DNA of 64,000 bases, from assembly GCA_001695595.3 (NCBI GenBank), contig MBPM02000018.1:62001-126000 (forward strand), written 5' to 3'. Below the pieces are notes generated by a model. It did not search any database and was not told the DNA's origin. It saw only the letters and a list, made by a program, of their open reading frames with translations. The translations under genes and the position numbers were made by a program. This stretch comes from Plasmopara viticola. Taxonomy: Eukaryota; Oomycota; Peronosporomycetes; Peronosporales; Peronosporaceae. This document shows, piece after piece, positions 31,086 through 43,091 of this stretch; position 1 is the first letter of the stretch, and each line of letters opens with the position of its first letter.

Positions 31086-33330
31086 GTGCTGGGCAAACGA
31101 CACCTCAGAGGTAATACTCAATTAAATGGCTACTTATTTCCGCTTACCCCATCCGTTTGTAGCTTAAAAGCCGAAGTCAAGTTGTGTTGCACTAACACAG
31201 CAGACACGATTGCTTGCCATACCTCAAGATCATCGCAGAATGGCGTGAGCCCAAGACAAAGAAGCAGGTGGAGGACTTTTTAGGCACTACAGTCTATGTC
31301 TCAAGGTCTTGCAAGGACTTTGCGCGATTTGGAGGACCATTCCACGACAGTACGAAAAAAATTCCTCGTGAATCTAAATAGATCTTGGACGACCAAGTAC
31401 ACTGATTCACCGAACCTTAACGCTTTTACCTATTCTTAGCCTTCCGGATTATTTGAATGCATTTGAAATACAAATGAACGCCTCAAGTGTTGCGATCGAG
31501 GGAGTCTTGTTTTAAACAGAGATAGGGCTAGAGCAGCCAGTTGCTTTTTGGATAAGAAGATGAAGTCAGCCGAGCCGCACCACCTTGTTCTTGGCAAGTG
31601 CTACTTGCAATTTAAAATGCACTAACATTATGGCGTGTCTACCTTCTCGATTGACCAGTTACGGTCAAAACGGATCGATAAAGTATTGAGTTGATTTCTG
31701 AAGCAGAAATCACAAACTGCAGAGTAGTTCGATCGCTTAATGAGCTTGCCATTTCGGCCTTGGTTAAAGTGGATTTTCGGTGGAACTAGCACAGTGGCTG
31801 ATGCATTGTAGCACAATTCGGAACTTGAGCGGTAAGCTGCCCGAGTTAGCTTGCTAGAGTCATTGAAAGCGGCTTAGAATCGCGAAGTTGTAATACAATC
31901 AGAATAACCAAGGTATCATATGCTCAATCCGCAGAAGCAATGTATGCGTAGAATAGACACCTATCAAGAAGCTGAAAAAAGAAATGATGTGCCAAAATAC
32001 TTATTGCAGGATGGTATTTTGTATTACCAAACAGGCGAAGATAATACTCCTTGATATACACAATGACTGGATTTTATAAAATCGTGTCATCTGTGAATTC
32101 TACGATTTTGTATTGGCTGGCCACCTTAAAATTTACAAAACCTATCTACCGTATGTCAAAAGCACTATTGGGCAAGTACAACCAGCGCTATGTCAACACT
32201 TGCAAATTGTATCGGCGCAACAAGATTTGGAAGACTAATCCTCTAGAATTACGTCAGTCTCTTCCTGACTGAAGAAGCAGATGGGTCGACATTTCAATGG
32301 ACTTTATCGTGGAATCATCAGAGATTAAACCTGCTTTCGTTGCCATCACGGTAATCGATGATCGCTAATCCAAACTTACTATGCTTATCGCTTCAAAGAC
32401 AACGGACGATACTACTGGAATGCTGAGGTTTTCATAAAGAACTGTTTGACGGACCATGGCATGCTAAAGGCCATTTTGTCTAGCCGAGACACCAAGTTCA
32501 CATTTTAATTATGGTGAGCAATCAGGGATACGCAACACAATTTAGATTTAGCTTTTATCCAACAAACGGATAAGTAAATAGAAAGAACGATCTTTTTTTC
32601 GAACATTATCTTTAAGATGTCGTCAACCTAGCAGTGAATGGTTGATATGACTTTCTGCCTTTGGCAGAGATAGCCTATAATCGACGCGTACATTCTATAG
32701 TTGGAATCTCATGGTTCGAAGCAAATGTGTGATATGTCTTTTAAATGCCTGATAACGTGGAATCAAAATTAAAGCTTCACAAGTTAGAATAGTCAGCCCA
32801 AGTATCTTTGCTTCGTCAGGAAATTTTACTCAAGGTTGAACAGGACCGGAAAAGCAAAACGTATGAGTTACGATTACGACAAGAACGGTCATATCCAAGC
32901 CTTTTCGCCATGGTATATTGGCCCATTTTCAATCGTGAAGGAAGTTTCGCAGAATTTTAACGTACCAAGAAGGATTAAACCCGCATCCAGTATTTCACAC
33001 TCTATTGTTGAAGCCGTAATTAACCAAGCGTCTGAGAAGATCAGGTTGGCGAATGGCTCCAAGAGAAGGCTCGTCTAAGACGTCATTGGTTACCATGAGT
33101 ACAAGGGCAACCGGTAGTATATAAATAGGTGGCTTGGTGAACCAAGAATAAAGCCATTTCGGAGTCCGTGGAGAATTTGAAGCAGATTTCCCAACCCATC
33201 CACTCTATTGGGTATACAAAAAGCTTCCTTTCAAAAAAGACATCTTCTCTACGGGAAGTCATGAAACGTTACCGCCATCTTTGGCAAATTTGCCGGTGAC
33301 GGCCATTACATTATACATTTTCATCGCTCC
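31086..33330 (+). mobile_element. Decayed Ty3/gypsy pol (RNase H to integrase C-terminus)
   Basis: Plus-strand remnants in gypsy order: KTKKQVEDFLGTTVYVSRSC with KDFARFGGPF (RT thumb, near 31256-31345), DYLNAFEIQMNASSVAIEGVLF (RNase H start, near 31447), QRYVNTCKLYRRNKIWKTNP (H2C2 zinc finger end, near 32188), RWVDISMDFIV (first catalytic region, near 32281), LPLAEIAYNRRVHSIVGIS (near 32655), WYIGPFSIVKEVS (C-terminal INT fold, near 32911). Stops and frameshifts every 20-60 codons. No LTRs found. Much older than the copia elements. Confidence 0.7.
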
Positions 33331-34759
33331 AAATACAATTACATTGGTGATATCTATATAATTAATTTTACACGAATTTCGACCAAGGAGCAGTGTTCAG
33401 ATGTTTATGATCCTTGGAACTCAAGGTCTGGAAATATGACAATATATACAAAAAGATGGAGAATGACAGTCTTCTGCATAATAACAGCTGGTTGAGAGCC
33501 ATCAGTCAGAATTTGGCAAGCCAAGAACCCATAGATGCTCTTCATTTGATTACATCTCTCAATAAAGTCATCTCGCGAACATTGGTGCATCCTATCTCGG
33601 AAACTTTACGAACCAAGCGGCGAACGAGTAAATCAGGCACTGTTAAATTCAATATCAGCCGAAAACGAGCTAAGGAATGATGAAGATAGGGCGATCATCA
33701 TGTCGGTGTCTTAGCAAGCAGTTGATATGGATGTTCATTGTAGTCTAAGTCCGGTTAAAGTGCAATTCGCAACTGAAGAACTAAATGTTTACTTAAGGAA
33801 GACTTAGCAATGTATATTTTGCTACTGTCGCTCGCTTCGACAACTGCAAAAGCGATTCAAATCCGTGCATTTGCTCGATCAACAATCAGGTCTGTGACGC
33901 AAAATGCCATTGAAATACGTCAACAAATAATTAGATGGTCCACTAAAATTAAGCCAATGTCAATCAACATTTGGATTGTATCATGTCTATTCCATATTTG
34001 ATAAAATTTTGTTTGCGAGACTGTATAATGCGACGTTCAAACAGGTGCTTCTAAGGAAAGTCGATGTCAATACTTCATTATGAAGTCGCACAAATATATT
34101 TCGGTCTCTTGAATAGTAATGCATTATCATCTTGATGCCATTCATCGTTCGGTGTGCTGCTGATTTGCTGATACAACATTCTTTGGTTGAGCTTCAAGCG
34201 TTGATTACCATTTGCCATATATATTCGAAGAACTATCGCTTTGCTGATTTGTAATTCGCGGATTTTATGCTTTTGGCGGGGACCAAGGTGGCGCCACACT
34301 TGTTAATGGGAGGAAATTGTGAACCTCGGATATGGAACTGTCGATATCACGGTACAACTCTGCTTCGATTAGCTTCCTTCAGGACTCGGGTGAGACACGA
34401 TTAAAGCAGCACTAAAGTTTGCTGACGTCCTTCTACATAACACTTTGGTGCTCATTTATATACGCTTGGTTGCGACTCTGTTGCATTTTTACACGTCTAG
34501 AAAGATAACAAACGTGTTTGTAGTTGTACAGCAAATTAGTAGGGCATTTTCGATCGCGTTTTCGTTGTCGGAAATATACTTACTCGGTTTGTGATGAGTA
34601 TTACAAAGAAAACTGCATAAACGCCGCACACGGAGCCAGCTCGTGTTTGTGATGCTTGCACGCTGTATACACCGAAGCACGCAGAGAATGAAAAAGGTTT
34701 TAACATTGGCAATAGTCATCGATAGTCATAAGGATCTTTCAAAATAAGCTTTAGAATCT
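33331..34759. other. AT-rich stretch, no convincing gene
   Basis: Holds a few short open frames: 33414-33680 plus (88 codons, Lys/Arg-rich C-terminus), 34078-34299 minus (73 codons) and 34489-34719 minus (76 codons). None has a recognisable motif, conserved neighbour or good start context, and codon use is not distinctive. I do not call genes here. Confidence 0.4.
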
Positions 34760-35640
34760 GATGGTGATGGTGATTGGAAAAAGATACGTGTGACGATTGA
34801 ATTTGTATACAGCGACAATCACCTCGCAGAGATTACTGCATCCGACATCCAGTCTTTGCTAACTGAGTGGAACAGGCGTTGCCAAGGTACCGAAAGTAGT
34901 AAACGACCTTGAGAATAATGTATATTATAAGGGTTCAACAATTTGACGATCATGCGAATGCCTTAACGGGAGTAAGTCTTTTCATTCTTCCTGAAACTCA
35001 CAAAAACGTCAATGACGCAGTAATGTAAACAAGAATAAAAAATGCGCTGAACACGCTAGTGTCGGAGTAGGTGTATATACCAGATCGAGTCTAGTGGTGA
35101 CGTGCAGCCACAATTTGAAGAAGCAATGCACTGTGGAAAGTGTGGAGTGGATAAAGAGATGGCCAATGCTGAAGTCGTTGCTCTCAGTTATTCGCGATTC
35201 TGAAACAGCTCAAAGCTAAACTTTTTGAAGCCTTATTGAGCGGAAGCCCAATCAATTTGGAATCACGCTACTGTCTTGTGTTAGCACCGTTTTGTTGAGG
35301 TATTGGCGGATCATGTCCATCGGCAGCGTGCATTGTCATCAGCTCTAAAGAGACACATCGTGTATTCTTATCCAACGTGCGCTGGAGATTGTAAGGCCGC
35401 ACCTTTTGTAAAAAATTAAAGTGTTGTTGGCATTCATCTGGAGACAACAAGTGCAACTCGTAAGCTAGAAAGCCGTCGTGACGATTAAGCAAATGTATAT
35501 GGACATTATCGTGGGAAATGGATTGGTGTAAGGGTGTTGAGGTCTCTTGTAATCCTAGATCTCTTGCTTCTAAATTAATTATCGAGAGCGAAATCGTGAG
35601 TTCGTCCACAAAATAAACACTATGGTACAGCTCTGTAAAA
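34760..35640 (+). pseudogene. Possible decayed Crinkler-like gene, copy 1
   Basis: VTIEFVYSDNHLAEITASDIQSLLTEW (near 34788-34875) aligns with the N-terminal ubiquitin-like segment of copy 2 (ADSHLEEIAASVLTVFAKI), and SAACIVISSKETHRVFLSNVR (near 35320-35385) aligns with a segment of copy 2 at 37665-37740. The many stops mark a pseudogene. On the minus strand 35268-35654 is open for 128 codons and also has a decayed counterpart at 37457-37800, so the coding strand is not settled. The family assignment rests on pattern resemblance only. Confidence 0.35.
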
Positions 35641-35649
35641 AAACCCGGT

Positions 35650-36033
35650 TTCACAACGGATGCGACTCAGTCTCGCAAATAGAAGATGATGACACAACGT
35701 CACTTAACGGTATAAATTCTAACCTTCCTACAATATTATCTTTCTTCTCCTACCCAATTAGATTATTATGATCTTAAAATTGAAATCGTTGTTGTGTTTC
35801 TAGTGTAAGTGCGAGTAATATCAAGTCATTTATTAAAGTACTTCTCTGACATGGTGGAACTCAAATCGTTCGAGTAGTTGCGCATTGAGAACTTATCAGC
35901 GTGTTTTATTTCAATGTCGATTTATCTCCTAAGAAAACGTTTCTCTCTTGGAACTCTTGACATTTTTAAAAAAGATAGGCACGAGACGTACCAATTCTGT
36001 TAGATGTATAAATTTATTTCGTATTCGAATTTG
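35650..36033. other. AT-rich gap between the two related pseudogenes
   Basis: A/T-rich sequence without a supported frame. Nothing recognised. Confidence 0.4.
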
Positions 36034-37870
36034 ACGCGGAGATTGAAGATGACTTGGAAATGGTTCGGGCTCGTGTGTATAGATGACGTCAGTGGATGTT
36101 GAATTCGTGCATATCGGAGATGTTGACGCTTTAAGAATTGCAGTAAAGGCCAAGAATGCGGACAGTCACCTCGAAGAGATTGCTGCATCTGTTCTCACAG
36201 TCTTTGCAAAGATTTTGTCATTGAGCGAACATTTGCCGATTGGATCGCATGATGAGTCAAACAATGAAACTCTTATCGTGCAAGTGTCTCAGCGTGCAGA
36301 TAAACCCAATTTTTTTACTGATTTCGCCGCACATTGTCGCAGAATTCTGACTGCACGAGACGCTAGATAATTAAAACTGCTGTGCAAACATTATGGATGT
36401 TCTTGGCGAAAATGACGTGACTGCGATGCATATTACTTTACGTTTGTTTTTTATGATCGCTCATGATCGTGTCGCATTTGTTCCGTCGGAGCAACGAAAA
36501 GTTGTCGCTTGTGATGATGCAAATCGACGACTAGAAGAATGGTCCAATGGTGTTCAGTCCCTTGGAATACGTGCTTGACCACTTTCAAATCAGTCTCATT
36601 CGTAATGTCTTTTGCTTTATCTTCTTTGCTCCTTTTATCAATTAGGCGATCTCAAGGGCCACGAAAGATTGACGTGATCGCTTTGAACAAGCAAAAGTTT
36701 TTTTTAGAACAGCGTATCGCAGGATAAAAAAGCATACACGCTTGACGTGGTGACGGCATATAGCGAAATAGTTGGTAAGTCTATGGTATCTACTGGTACA
36801 GAGCGGCCATTATATCGTTGTCTGGTTCTCATAGAAAGATCGGTTCGCATTATTGCCTTAACAAAGAAGAGGTTCGAAGCATTGTATGATCTTGATGATT
36901 TCTGGACGGAAGTAACAAAAGGGAGATATTCCACTGAAGTATAAGGAACGCCAATCAAGCAATGTTTTAATTAGCCGTGGTGTTTTCGAAAAAAACTTGA
37001 CAGTAGCCATATTGATAAACCAAAACATACGAATTGAGTCACAAGATATCTGGAAGTTCTTTGGCTTTTTTCTCAAGCGATACACCGTGCATTGCATCAG
37101 AAAAGGTACTTCTGCTGCTTTGATCGATTGTAAGTGTACAAGTACAGTGAACTCGCAGGGATTGCTGCTCCCGGTCTCACCGTCTTTGCGACCCGAGTTG
37201 CGCAAGAAATGAGACTAGCGCTTTCCCAAAAAAAGTCAGCATTAAATGAGCAGAAAGCAATGAATTTTTCTAGGTTTGGATGTTCAACAATCATCGTGCA
37301 AATGCCTTAGTGCGCAAAAATTCGCGATAAACTCTATCATCTTTTTTAAATATTACGAAAAAGTCATCAAGGCTGTTTTTATAGTCTAATAAAAGACGAT
37401 CACGCTGGTGTTTAAATAGGTGTGGATGGCATTACAAATAAAGTAATGAATTGCAATCACAAGTTGACATAACAACACACTGAAGGAAGCGTAATGTCTT
37501 TGCCTTTAACAAAGAGATGGCAAATGGTTAAGCCTACAGTCTCAAAGCTGAGCTGGACATCTGCACCGTGAGGCGGAAAACCACTTGATCTGTAATAGCG
37601 TTGCAATCTATAGTTGGATCCGTTTCGACTAGGATCTAACATACCGTACAAGATTTTTATCAGCAGCGTGCATTGACAATAATTCACTTAGACAAAACAT
37701 TATGAATTCGGATCGAACGTACACTGTAAATTATGGTGTCGAATCGTTTGTGGAGGATGTATATGTTGTTGGTATCTATCTCGCATTTATTTATGCAGCT
37801 TGACCGCAAGCAAGTAGTCCAGTATCGCTTGAATGATGTAGATGATCTCTGGACATTGTGAATAGCGGAA
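36034..37870 (+). pseudogene. Possible decayed Crinkler-like gene, copy 2
   Basis: Frame 36083-36370 (95 codons): VDVEFVHIGDVDALRIAVKA, KNADSHLEEIAASVLTVFAK. The layout (short beta strands, DALRxAVKAK, then LTVFAK) is like the N-terminal ubiquitin-like/LFLAK domain of oomycete Crinkler effectors, with LTVFAK in the LFLAK position. Frame 36741-36944 has VVTAYSEIVGKSMVSTGTE (a possible degraded P-loop) and RFEALYDLDDFWTEV. At 37665-37800 SAACIDNNSLRQNIMNSD matches copy 1, and DVDDLWTL near 37840 echoes DLDDFWTE. Frameshifts and stops separate the parts. No signal peptide was found. Assignment is tentative. Confidence 0.35.
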
Positions 37871-39295
37871 GTGTTTTGGTCTATTAGTTTGTGTACTTAA
37901 AAGCATAAGTACGGAGCAGTGCAAATTTGTGAGTCCATTAAAAACGAAAAACTACCTATGGCACAGCTTGCATTGGGCGAAAAGCCGATGGCATCGTGTC
38001 TATTGTAACATCATCGCTCCCACCCTTCCAGATCTTTTGCCTACTCCCAACATCTCAAATTATTGTTATAAACACAAAGCAGACGTGCCCTTGTGTCTGT
38101 GAATAATATAAATGTACGAAATATTGAGTCAAACATTTTGTTGGAGCCCCTTCAATGCTTCTCTGGACAAAGTTTGCATGGTGGGAATATCATCGCTCGA
38201 ATTATGTACTCATCCGCATTTTTCATTTTAGAGTCTGCTTTTCTTTTAAAGTAATTATAGAATGATTTGAATTGCCACCTGGTATCGATATTTAATTTGT
38301 ACATTTATAAGAAGGAAGAGTATGATTGAGAACATACACGAAATAGTAGTGACTTGAAACAGATGACAAACTGTGGTGAATTGGTGAATTTTGTTGTATG
38401 TTAAACGATGGTTTACTAATGATTAAACCATAGTAACTGGTTTTTAATGGCGAAAAAATCTCTGGTCAACTTTTTGTAAGTATATGTTCGACATTGCACG
38501 AGAAGCGGTTTATTTATCTAAGCACATTTGGCCAGCTGTTATTTTTTGAACGGTCGATGTCTACTGCCGATGTTACAACTGTTTCTTCATCTGCGTGTTT
38601 TGACTGATACGACGTAAAAATAGCATCGCAAATATGATATGTCTCCGTGTTCGATGGTATATGCGGTTTTCTATAAGCATGCTCACCACAGACCAAAAGC
38701 TGCAATCCGACAAAAACGGCGCGATCAATCAAGCTTGGAAATTGAGCATCAACATCTTTTGCAGAAGATGATCAGCTTGGTTTTCATTACTATTTTGATT
38801 TGACTCTCGCTCGGGTCCAAGAAGCTAACGATGGGTCGCCTAACAACATTATTTACTGATGCATGCCTGTCTTTCAAGTCCCTGACAACATCCTGTCTCG
38901 AGTGGTAAAAAACAATTATGTCAAACTTTGCTCGTTGGGCCGACATTACTCCCGAATGTGTCCAATCAAGAAATTAAGCCATTTGACTTAGCCACATCCA
39001 CGCAAAACTGATCGGTGATCGCGGCAATAGGATATCCAAATCTCACCACGCCCCTAAAATGTGAGATAGCTGCAGAGAAAGCTTATTGACGGTTGGTCGT
39101 CGGACGAGGCCTTGGAGGCGAGACAAGTGAAGCCGGTGAAGTGGGAGGAGTGTGAGTTGCTTGAAGCAAACTGATAAGTTTATTAGGTGAAAGTGTTTGC
39201 TACAGTCCAACTGGTGGCTTTCCATTCATCCACTGCTATAATCCTTAAGGCTATCAATCCTCTTTCGCCATCTGGCTCTTTACACATACATTTTT
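37871..39295. other. AT-rich stretch, no convincing gene
   Basis: Two short minus-strand open frames (38514-38732 and 38749-38946) have no recognisable motif. The rest is A/T-rich with many stops in all frames. Nothing else recognised. Confidence 0.4.
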
Positions 39296-40760
39296 TCAGC
39301 CAAAAAAGCTTCTTGACTCCCAACATCTATACCCTGGTTCTGGTCTAAGACTATATAATCGCCTATATTTATGGATAGTATTATATGCTGAGGAGATGAA
39401 CTTGTATGGCGTATCAGCCGTTGCCGGTAGATGCCTTGTTAAAAAAGAGTACTCAAATTTTTTTGGATGCCCAATAGAGGTTGATGAGATCAAAACTCTG
39501 CTTCTATTTCTCCTGCCCACAGGTGGCTTCCTTCTTGGTTTCATCGAGCCATCGAACGTTATACGGTATGATTTTCTTCAATTTACGGTTTCCAATTGCG
39601 GTTAAACAGCTTATCCCACGGAGCCATCGGCCTTAATGACCATATTCACCTTTTGCCGACGCTTGAGGTCCTTGCGAAACGGCTTATACCGTCAAGTGTG
39701 AAACACTTGGATGCAGCTTCAATTTCCTCAATAATCTCACCTCATTAAGGTCCTGCGAAGCTTAATCACTATAGCGAAACAGCTAATATATCTTGGCGCG
39801 AGTTTCTTTGACTGAGCAAAACCTTTGTGACGGACATCCAAATTCTTGCCGTCCAAAAGCACCATATCGCCGACTTAAAAGTTCTGCACAGGCCTATTCT
39901 TGTGGTAATAGTGTTTTAAGCGTTCTTGTGCTACGCTCGGCCGGTTCTGTGCGACCTCGAGTAAGTTTACTTGACGTAAAAAGGTCTTGTTGTTTTTCCC
40001 TATTTGTGAAAGTCTGGATTGATGCCACATCACCCGATATTCCTAGATCCGCAACGAACGGTGACATTTCAATTGTCGATGTGTCGATTAGCAGCTTTCA
40101 CAGCCAAGTGCAGTAATGCATCAAAACCTTTCTGATCTAAGTTGACGACACCTCGGAGGTAATCAATAATAAAAGGATTAGTATTTCATTCATTCGTGGC
40201 CTAAATTCCATAGCCAAATTGCGTTGTATTTTCACAGCGGACACGATTGCCTGCCATAAGCTAATTTGGTGTCTCGGGCGGTCACAATCGTTTATAACTA
40301 TCATTCATAAACTTCTCCATAAAGACCTTTGCAATCTTTGTAGTATCGTCCATTGTCTTTGTAGCGAAGAAAGTAGCATTTTTAGTTAAGCGATTAACAA
40401 TCACCATGACCGCATTGACATTACTATTCGTCACCAGTTAAGACATGACGAAGTCCATTTAATTGTCGATCCATCTGCATCTTAAGAGATCCAGAGACAG
40501 ACGTGTTCGTGGCGATTGAATTTGCTCAGCCTTATTGCGCTGACACGTTTCGCAAGTGTTGACATAGCGCTGGATGCACTCCGTCATTCTTGGCCAGTGG
40601 TACTTGTGACATACGACCAGATAGGTCTTGTAAGGTCCTTACAGAATAGTGATTTTCACAGATAAAGCATTTTTGATCAAAATTATACAGTCGTGGAGTC
40701 TTGTCTTCGCCTAAGCCGATTTTGCCAAGTTCTCTAATGCGAACACGATCCAATCCATTA
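39296..40760 (-). mobile_element. Decayed Ty3/gypsy integrase region, minus strand
   Basis: Minus strand from 40760 down: CHKYHWPRMTECIQRYVNTC and CETCQRNKAEQIQSPRTRLSL (H2C2 zinc finger, near 40500-40610), VMVIVNRLTKNATFFATKTM (core, near 40340-40415), then at 39800-39940 RPVQNF-like sequence and VLLDGKNLDVRHKGFAQSKK (INT C-terminal region). Frameshifted and stop-rich. Same broad family as 31086-33330 but opposite orientation. No LTR identified. Its upstream edge lies about 30 bp from the stop codon of the intact gene. Confidence 0.65.
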
Positions 40761-40792
40761 ATTAAAGCTCGATAGATTGCTAAATAGTCCGG

Positions 40793-42964
40793 CTAATGTA
40801 AAACTTGCTTAAGCACTGCACTTTTTAAGACTGCTAATGATTCGTTTGAAATGCAATCAGTCCCACCTCGCTGAATACAAGATATCAAGCTGTTTTTCCT
40901 CGCTGCTATCGTGCGTTCCAGCTCTCGAAGCATTTCTTCGGGCAGTGGGAACGTATGAGGTGTAAAGCCTAATCCAGCTGGGTCGTCATCCTACATAAAA
41001 TCCAAAAAGCACACACAATTGCCACTTTTGCACAAAAAATGATTTGGAAATTGCTGAAAATAACGTACTCTTTCATCCAACACGTGGTAGAATCCTACGA
41101 GATTTAAAGAAGCGTCTAAAGCTGGAAAGCCGCAGCCTTGAAAGTCGTTTGCTAGAATCATTTGAACACTGTTCTCACGAATATCATTCTCATCGTTCGG
41201 TAGTAGCGCTGACAAGGACAAGTTCTTGCCACTACATGCTTTCTCACAAAGAAGGTCACTCAAGTTGATCGAGCTCATCGAACAGACAACACTGCCGTCA
41301 TGACACAAAGCCGCTTCACTCTCTCGAATCGCTGCAGCAGCAGACATGCCATTCGTCACTGCCAACAATGAGGAAAAGCGCTGAGATGGTGGACAGACGC
41401 GAACTTTGGCCGGTTGCGTCTTTGTTGCGCAACAGAGACCAGAGAAGCCACGGGAAAGTGAGTCCACGGGCGGCAGAATCCCAGCTGCTTGAACCGTAGT
41501 ACTTCCTGATTGCAATGCTTTCAAGTTCATGGATGAAGTGGTGCTACATCAAGACAATGCAATCAATGATTTTGAGTCTTGGCAACAACAATAAATTGTC
41601 GACTAACCTGTAAAGGAGCTTGGATATTGAAGCATAGTCTTTCCAGGAATTGACCTTATATTTCGCAGTCGAAGGTGCAACGACACACTCGTGGTCAATG
41701 ATGTGTGCATCTTCTTTGGCTTCCTTCATTGGCCTTGACGACTCTTGCAAGACATTGTCGGTGAGATGTTTCTGTGTTTCAAGCGTCACATCTCCATTCA
41801 AAATTGCGGGAGGCCAGTCCAACTGAGTGTCAGATGACCACCGAAATGGACGAGGTGTTGAGCGATTGGTGGTAGCAGCAACGCTCGTTGAATCAGTCCT
41901 CCCTGAGCATGAGGACACTCAGCTGAACGTCGTTTCCAATTTTACGCATGAACCACTTACCACCTTGTTCCAATAGCAGCTTCAAATCACAATCCTCACG
42001 ATGTGTTGGTATTTGTCCGTACGTTTCGTGACACAAAGGGCATTTGTATGCTACGAACATCGCTCTCGTGAGCACGTCATTCAAATTTGCACCCACTTTG
42101 TCACTTTGACTCGCGATTTCACGCTGCCACTGCAAGTGGTACAGCAAATCGAATGCTGCATTGGCCCACAAGCTTAAATTCGGTGTTTTGGAAGTGAAAG
42201 GAGCCGATACTTGTGCTGTGTGTGTCGTCGGCCCTACTTTTGCCCTTTTATTGTCGGTGATTGCAGACAATGGCGAGCAATGAAGCAAGGCATCTGCCTC
42301 TTTTCGTTTGCTTTTTTTCGCCTTTGCTGGCGACGTAATTGCCTCGTTTTTCTGCTTTGCTGGTCGCTTTCTCTTCTTTGATAGCACAAGAATTGGCCTC
42401 GACATGACCGATGTGTCGACATTGCAATTATTGGCACAATTTGGAGCTGCAAGTTTGATTCGAAATCGCTAAAGACAATAATTGTTTTTTAATGAAAATT
42501 CCACGGCTCACTTTGATTTCATAATTGATTACCTGGTTCAAGTGATTCTTCGATACCTCTGTAATGCGAAGTGCCATTGTTGTCTGTCTATCCATATCGA
42601 GACATTGCCCGGATAGAATGTGCAGTATCTCCGGTTTCTCCACAACCTTGCTACGCAGCAATAATCAGTCAGTTCTGTGTAGATTGCTCTTTAACAATAA
42701 TTGTACCGACCCATTTTCGTATAGTAATTGCACGTTGAGATTACATTGTTTCACGCATTGAGTACAGAATCGCAGTGTGCGTTTCACCTTGAGCTCAAAC
42801 GTTGCTTTGCGACCGTATTGGTCCTTGTACCAGATCTCAGGTGGCTGTTGGGTGATTTCTAGAGCAACTTTTAACGGATTAAATGGGGTAGGTTCAGGTT
42901 GTAGGTCAGGGGTGGGTGCGATCGCCACCATCTCTACAACCTCCGGCTTGACCGGGCGAGTCAT
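40793..42964 (-). CDS. Six-exon gene for an uncharacterised 620-residue basic, probably nuclear protein
   Basis: Model by eye: exons 42964-42707, 42646-42533, 42468-41961, 41917-41608, 41543-41069, 40990-40793. All five introns (60, 64, 43, 64, 78 bp) are GT-AG with donors GTACAA, GTAATC, GTAAGT, GTTAGT, GTACGT, and every phase closes, giving 621 codons including TAG. An in-frame TAG lies upstream of the ATG. Residues 30-150 form a strand-rich segment (LEITQQPPEIWYKDQYGRK, RFCTQCVKQCNLNVQLLYE, MALRITEVSKNHLNQRFRI) followed by basic clusters KKRKRPAKQK and KAKKSKRKE (likely nuclear signals), a C2HC-type finger CPLCHETYGQIPTHREDC, a Ser/Thr-rich middle, and a C-terminal helix PEEMLRELERTIAARKNS. 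I do not recognise the family. A DNA- or chromatin-related role is a guess from the basic and Cys/His motifs. No stops, so it appears intact and host-derived. Confidence 0.7.
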
Positions 42965-43091
42965 TGTCGTGTCTTTTGAGAAACGATAAAAATACAGTGT
43001 CTACACATGAGTGTATCTGACTCTTGGAGTCTATTGTGTCCCCAGTATGGCCTAATATTGTCTTCTAATTGGCTCAAAATACTCTTCCCTC
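42965..43091 (-). promoter_or_regulatory. Short upstream region of the six-exon gene
   Basis: Only 127 bp separate the start codon from the B4 copia piece. On the minus strand gacactgtatttttatc, about 30 bp before the ATG, resembles the oomycete initiator plus A/T flank. The promoter therefore may end at, or depend on, the copia junction. Confidence 0.35.

Noticed and set aside
33414..33680. 88-codon plus-strand open frame
   Set aside because: No motif, isolated in A/T-rich sequence, and of a length expected by chance here.
35268..35654. 128-codon minus-strand gene
   Set aside because: Open and with a decayed relative at 37457-37800, but no recognisable domain. The plus strand gives an equally good paralogue alignment, so I left it as an uncertain alternative.
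41918..41960. 43-bp third intron as a frameshift or sequencing error
   Set aside because: It begins GTAAGT, ends AG, and restores phase exactly between two long coding blocks. A shorter AG (CAG at 41923) breaks the phase.
29552..43091. Island as a giant Helitron or Polinton-like element
   Set aside because: No AT target, no CTRR end or hairpin, no terminal inverted repeats, no target duplication, and no Rep, helicase, polymerase B or capsid-like frame.
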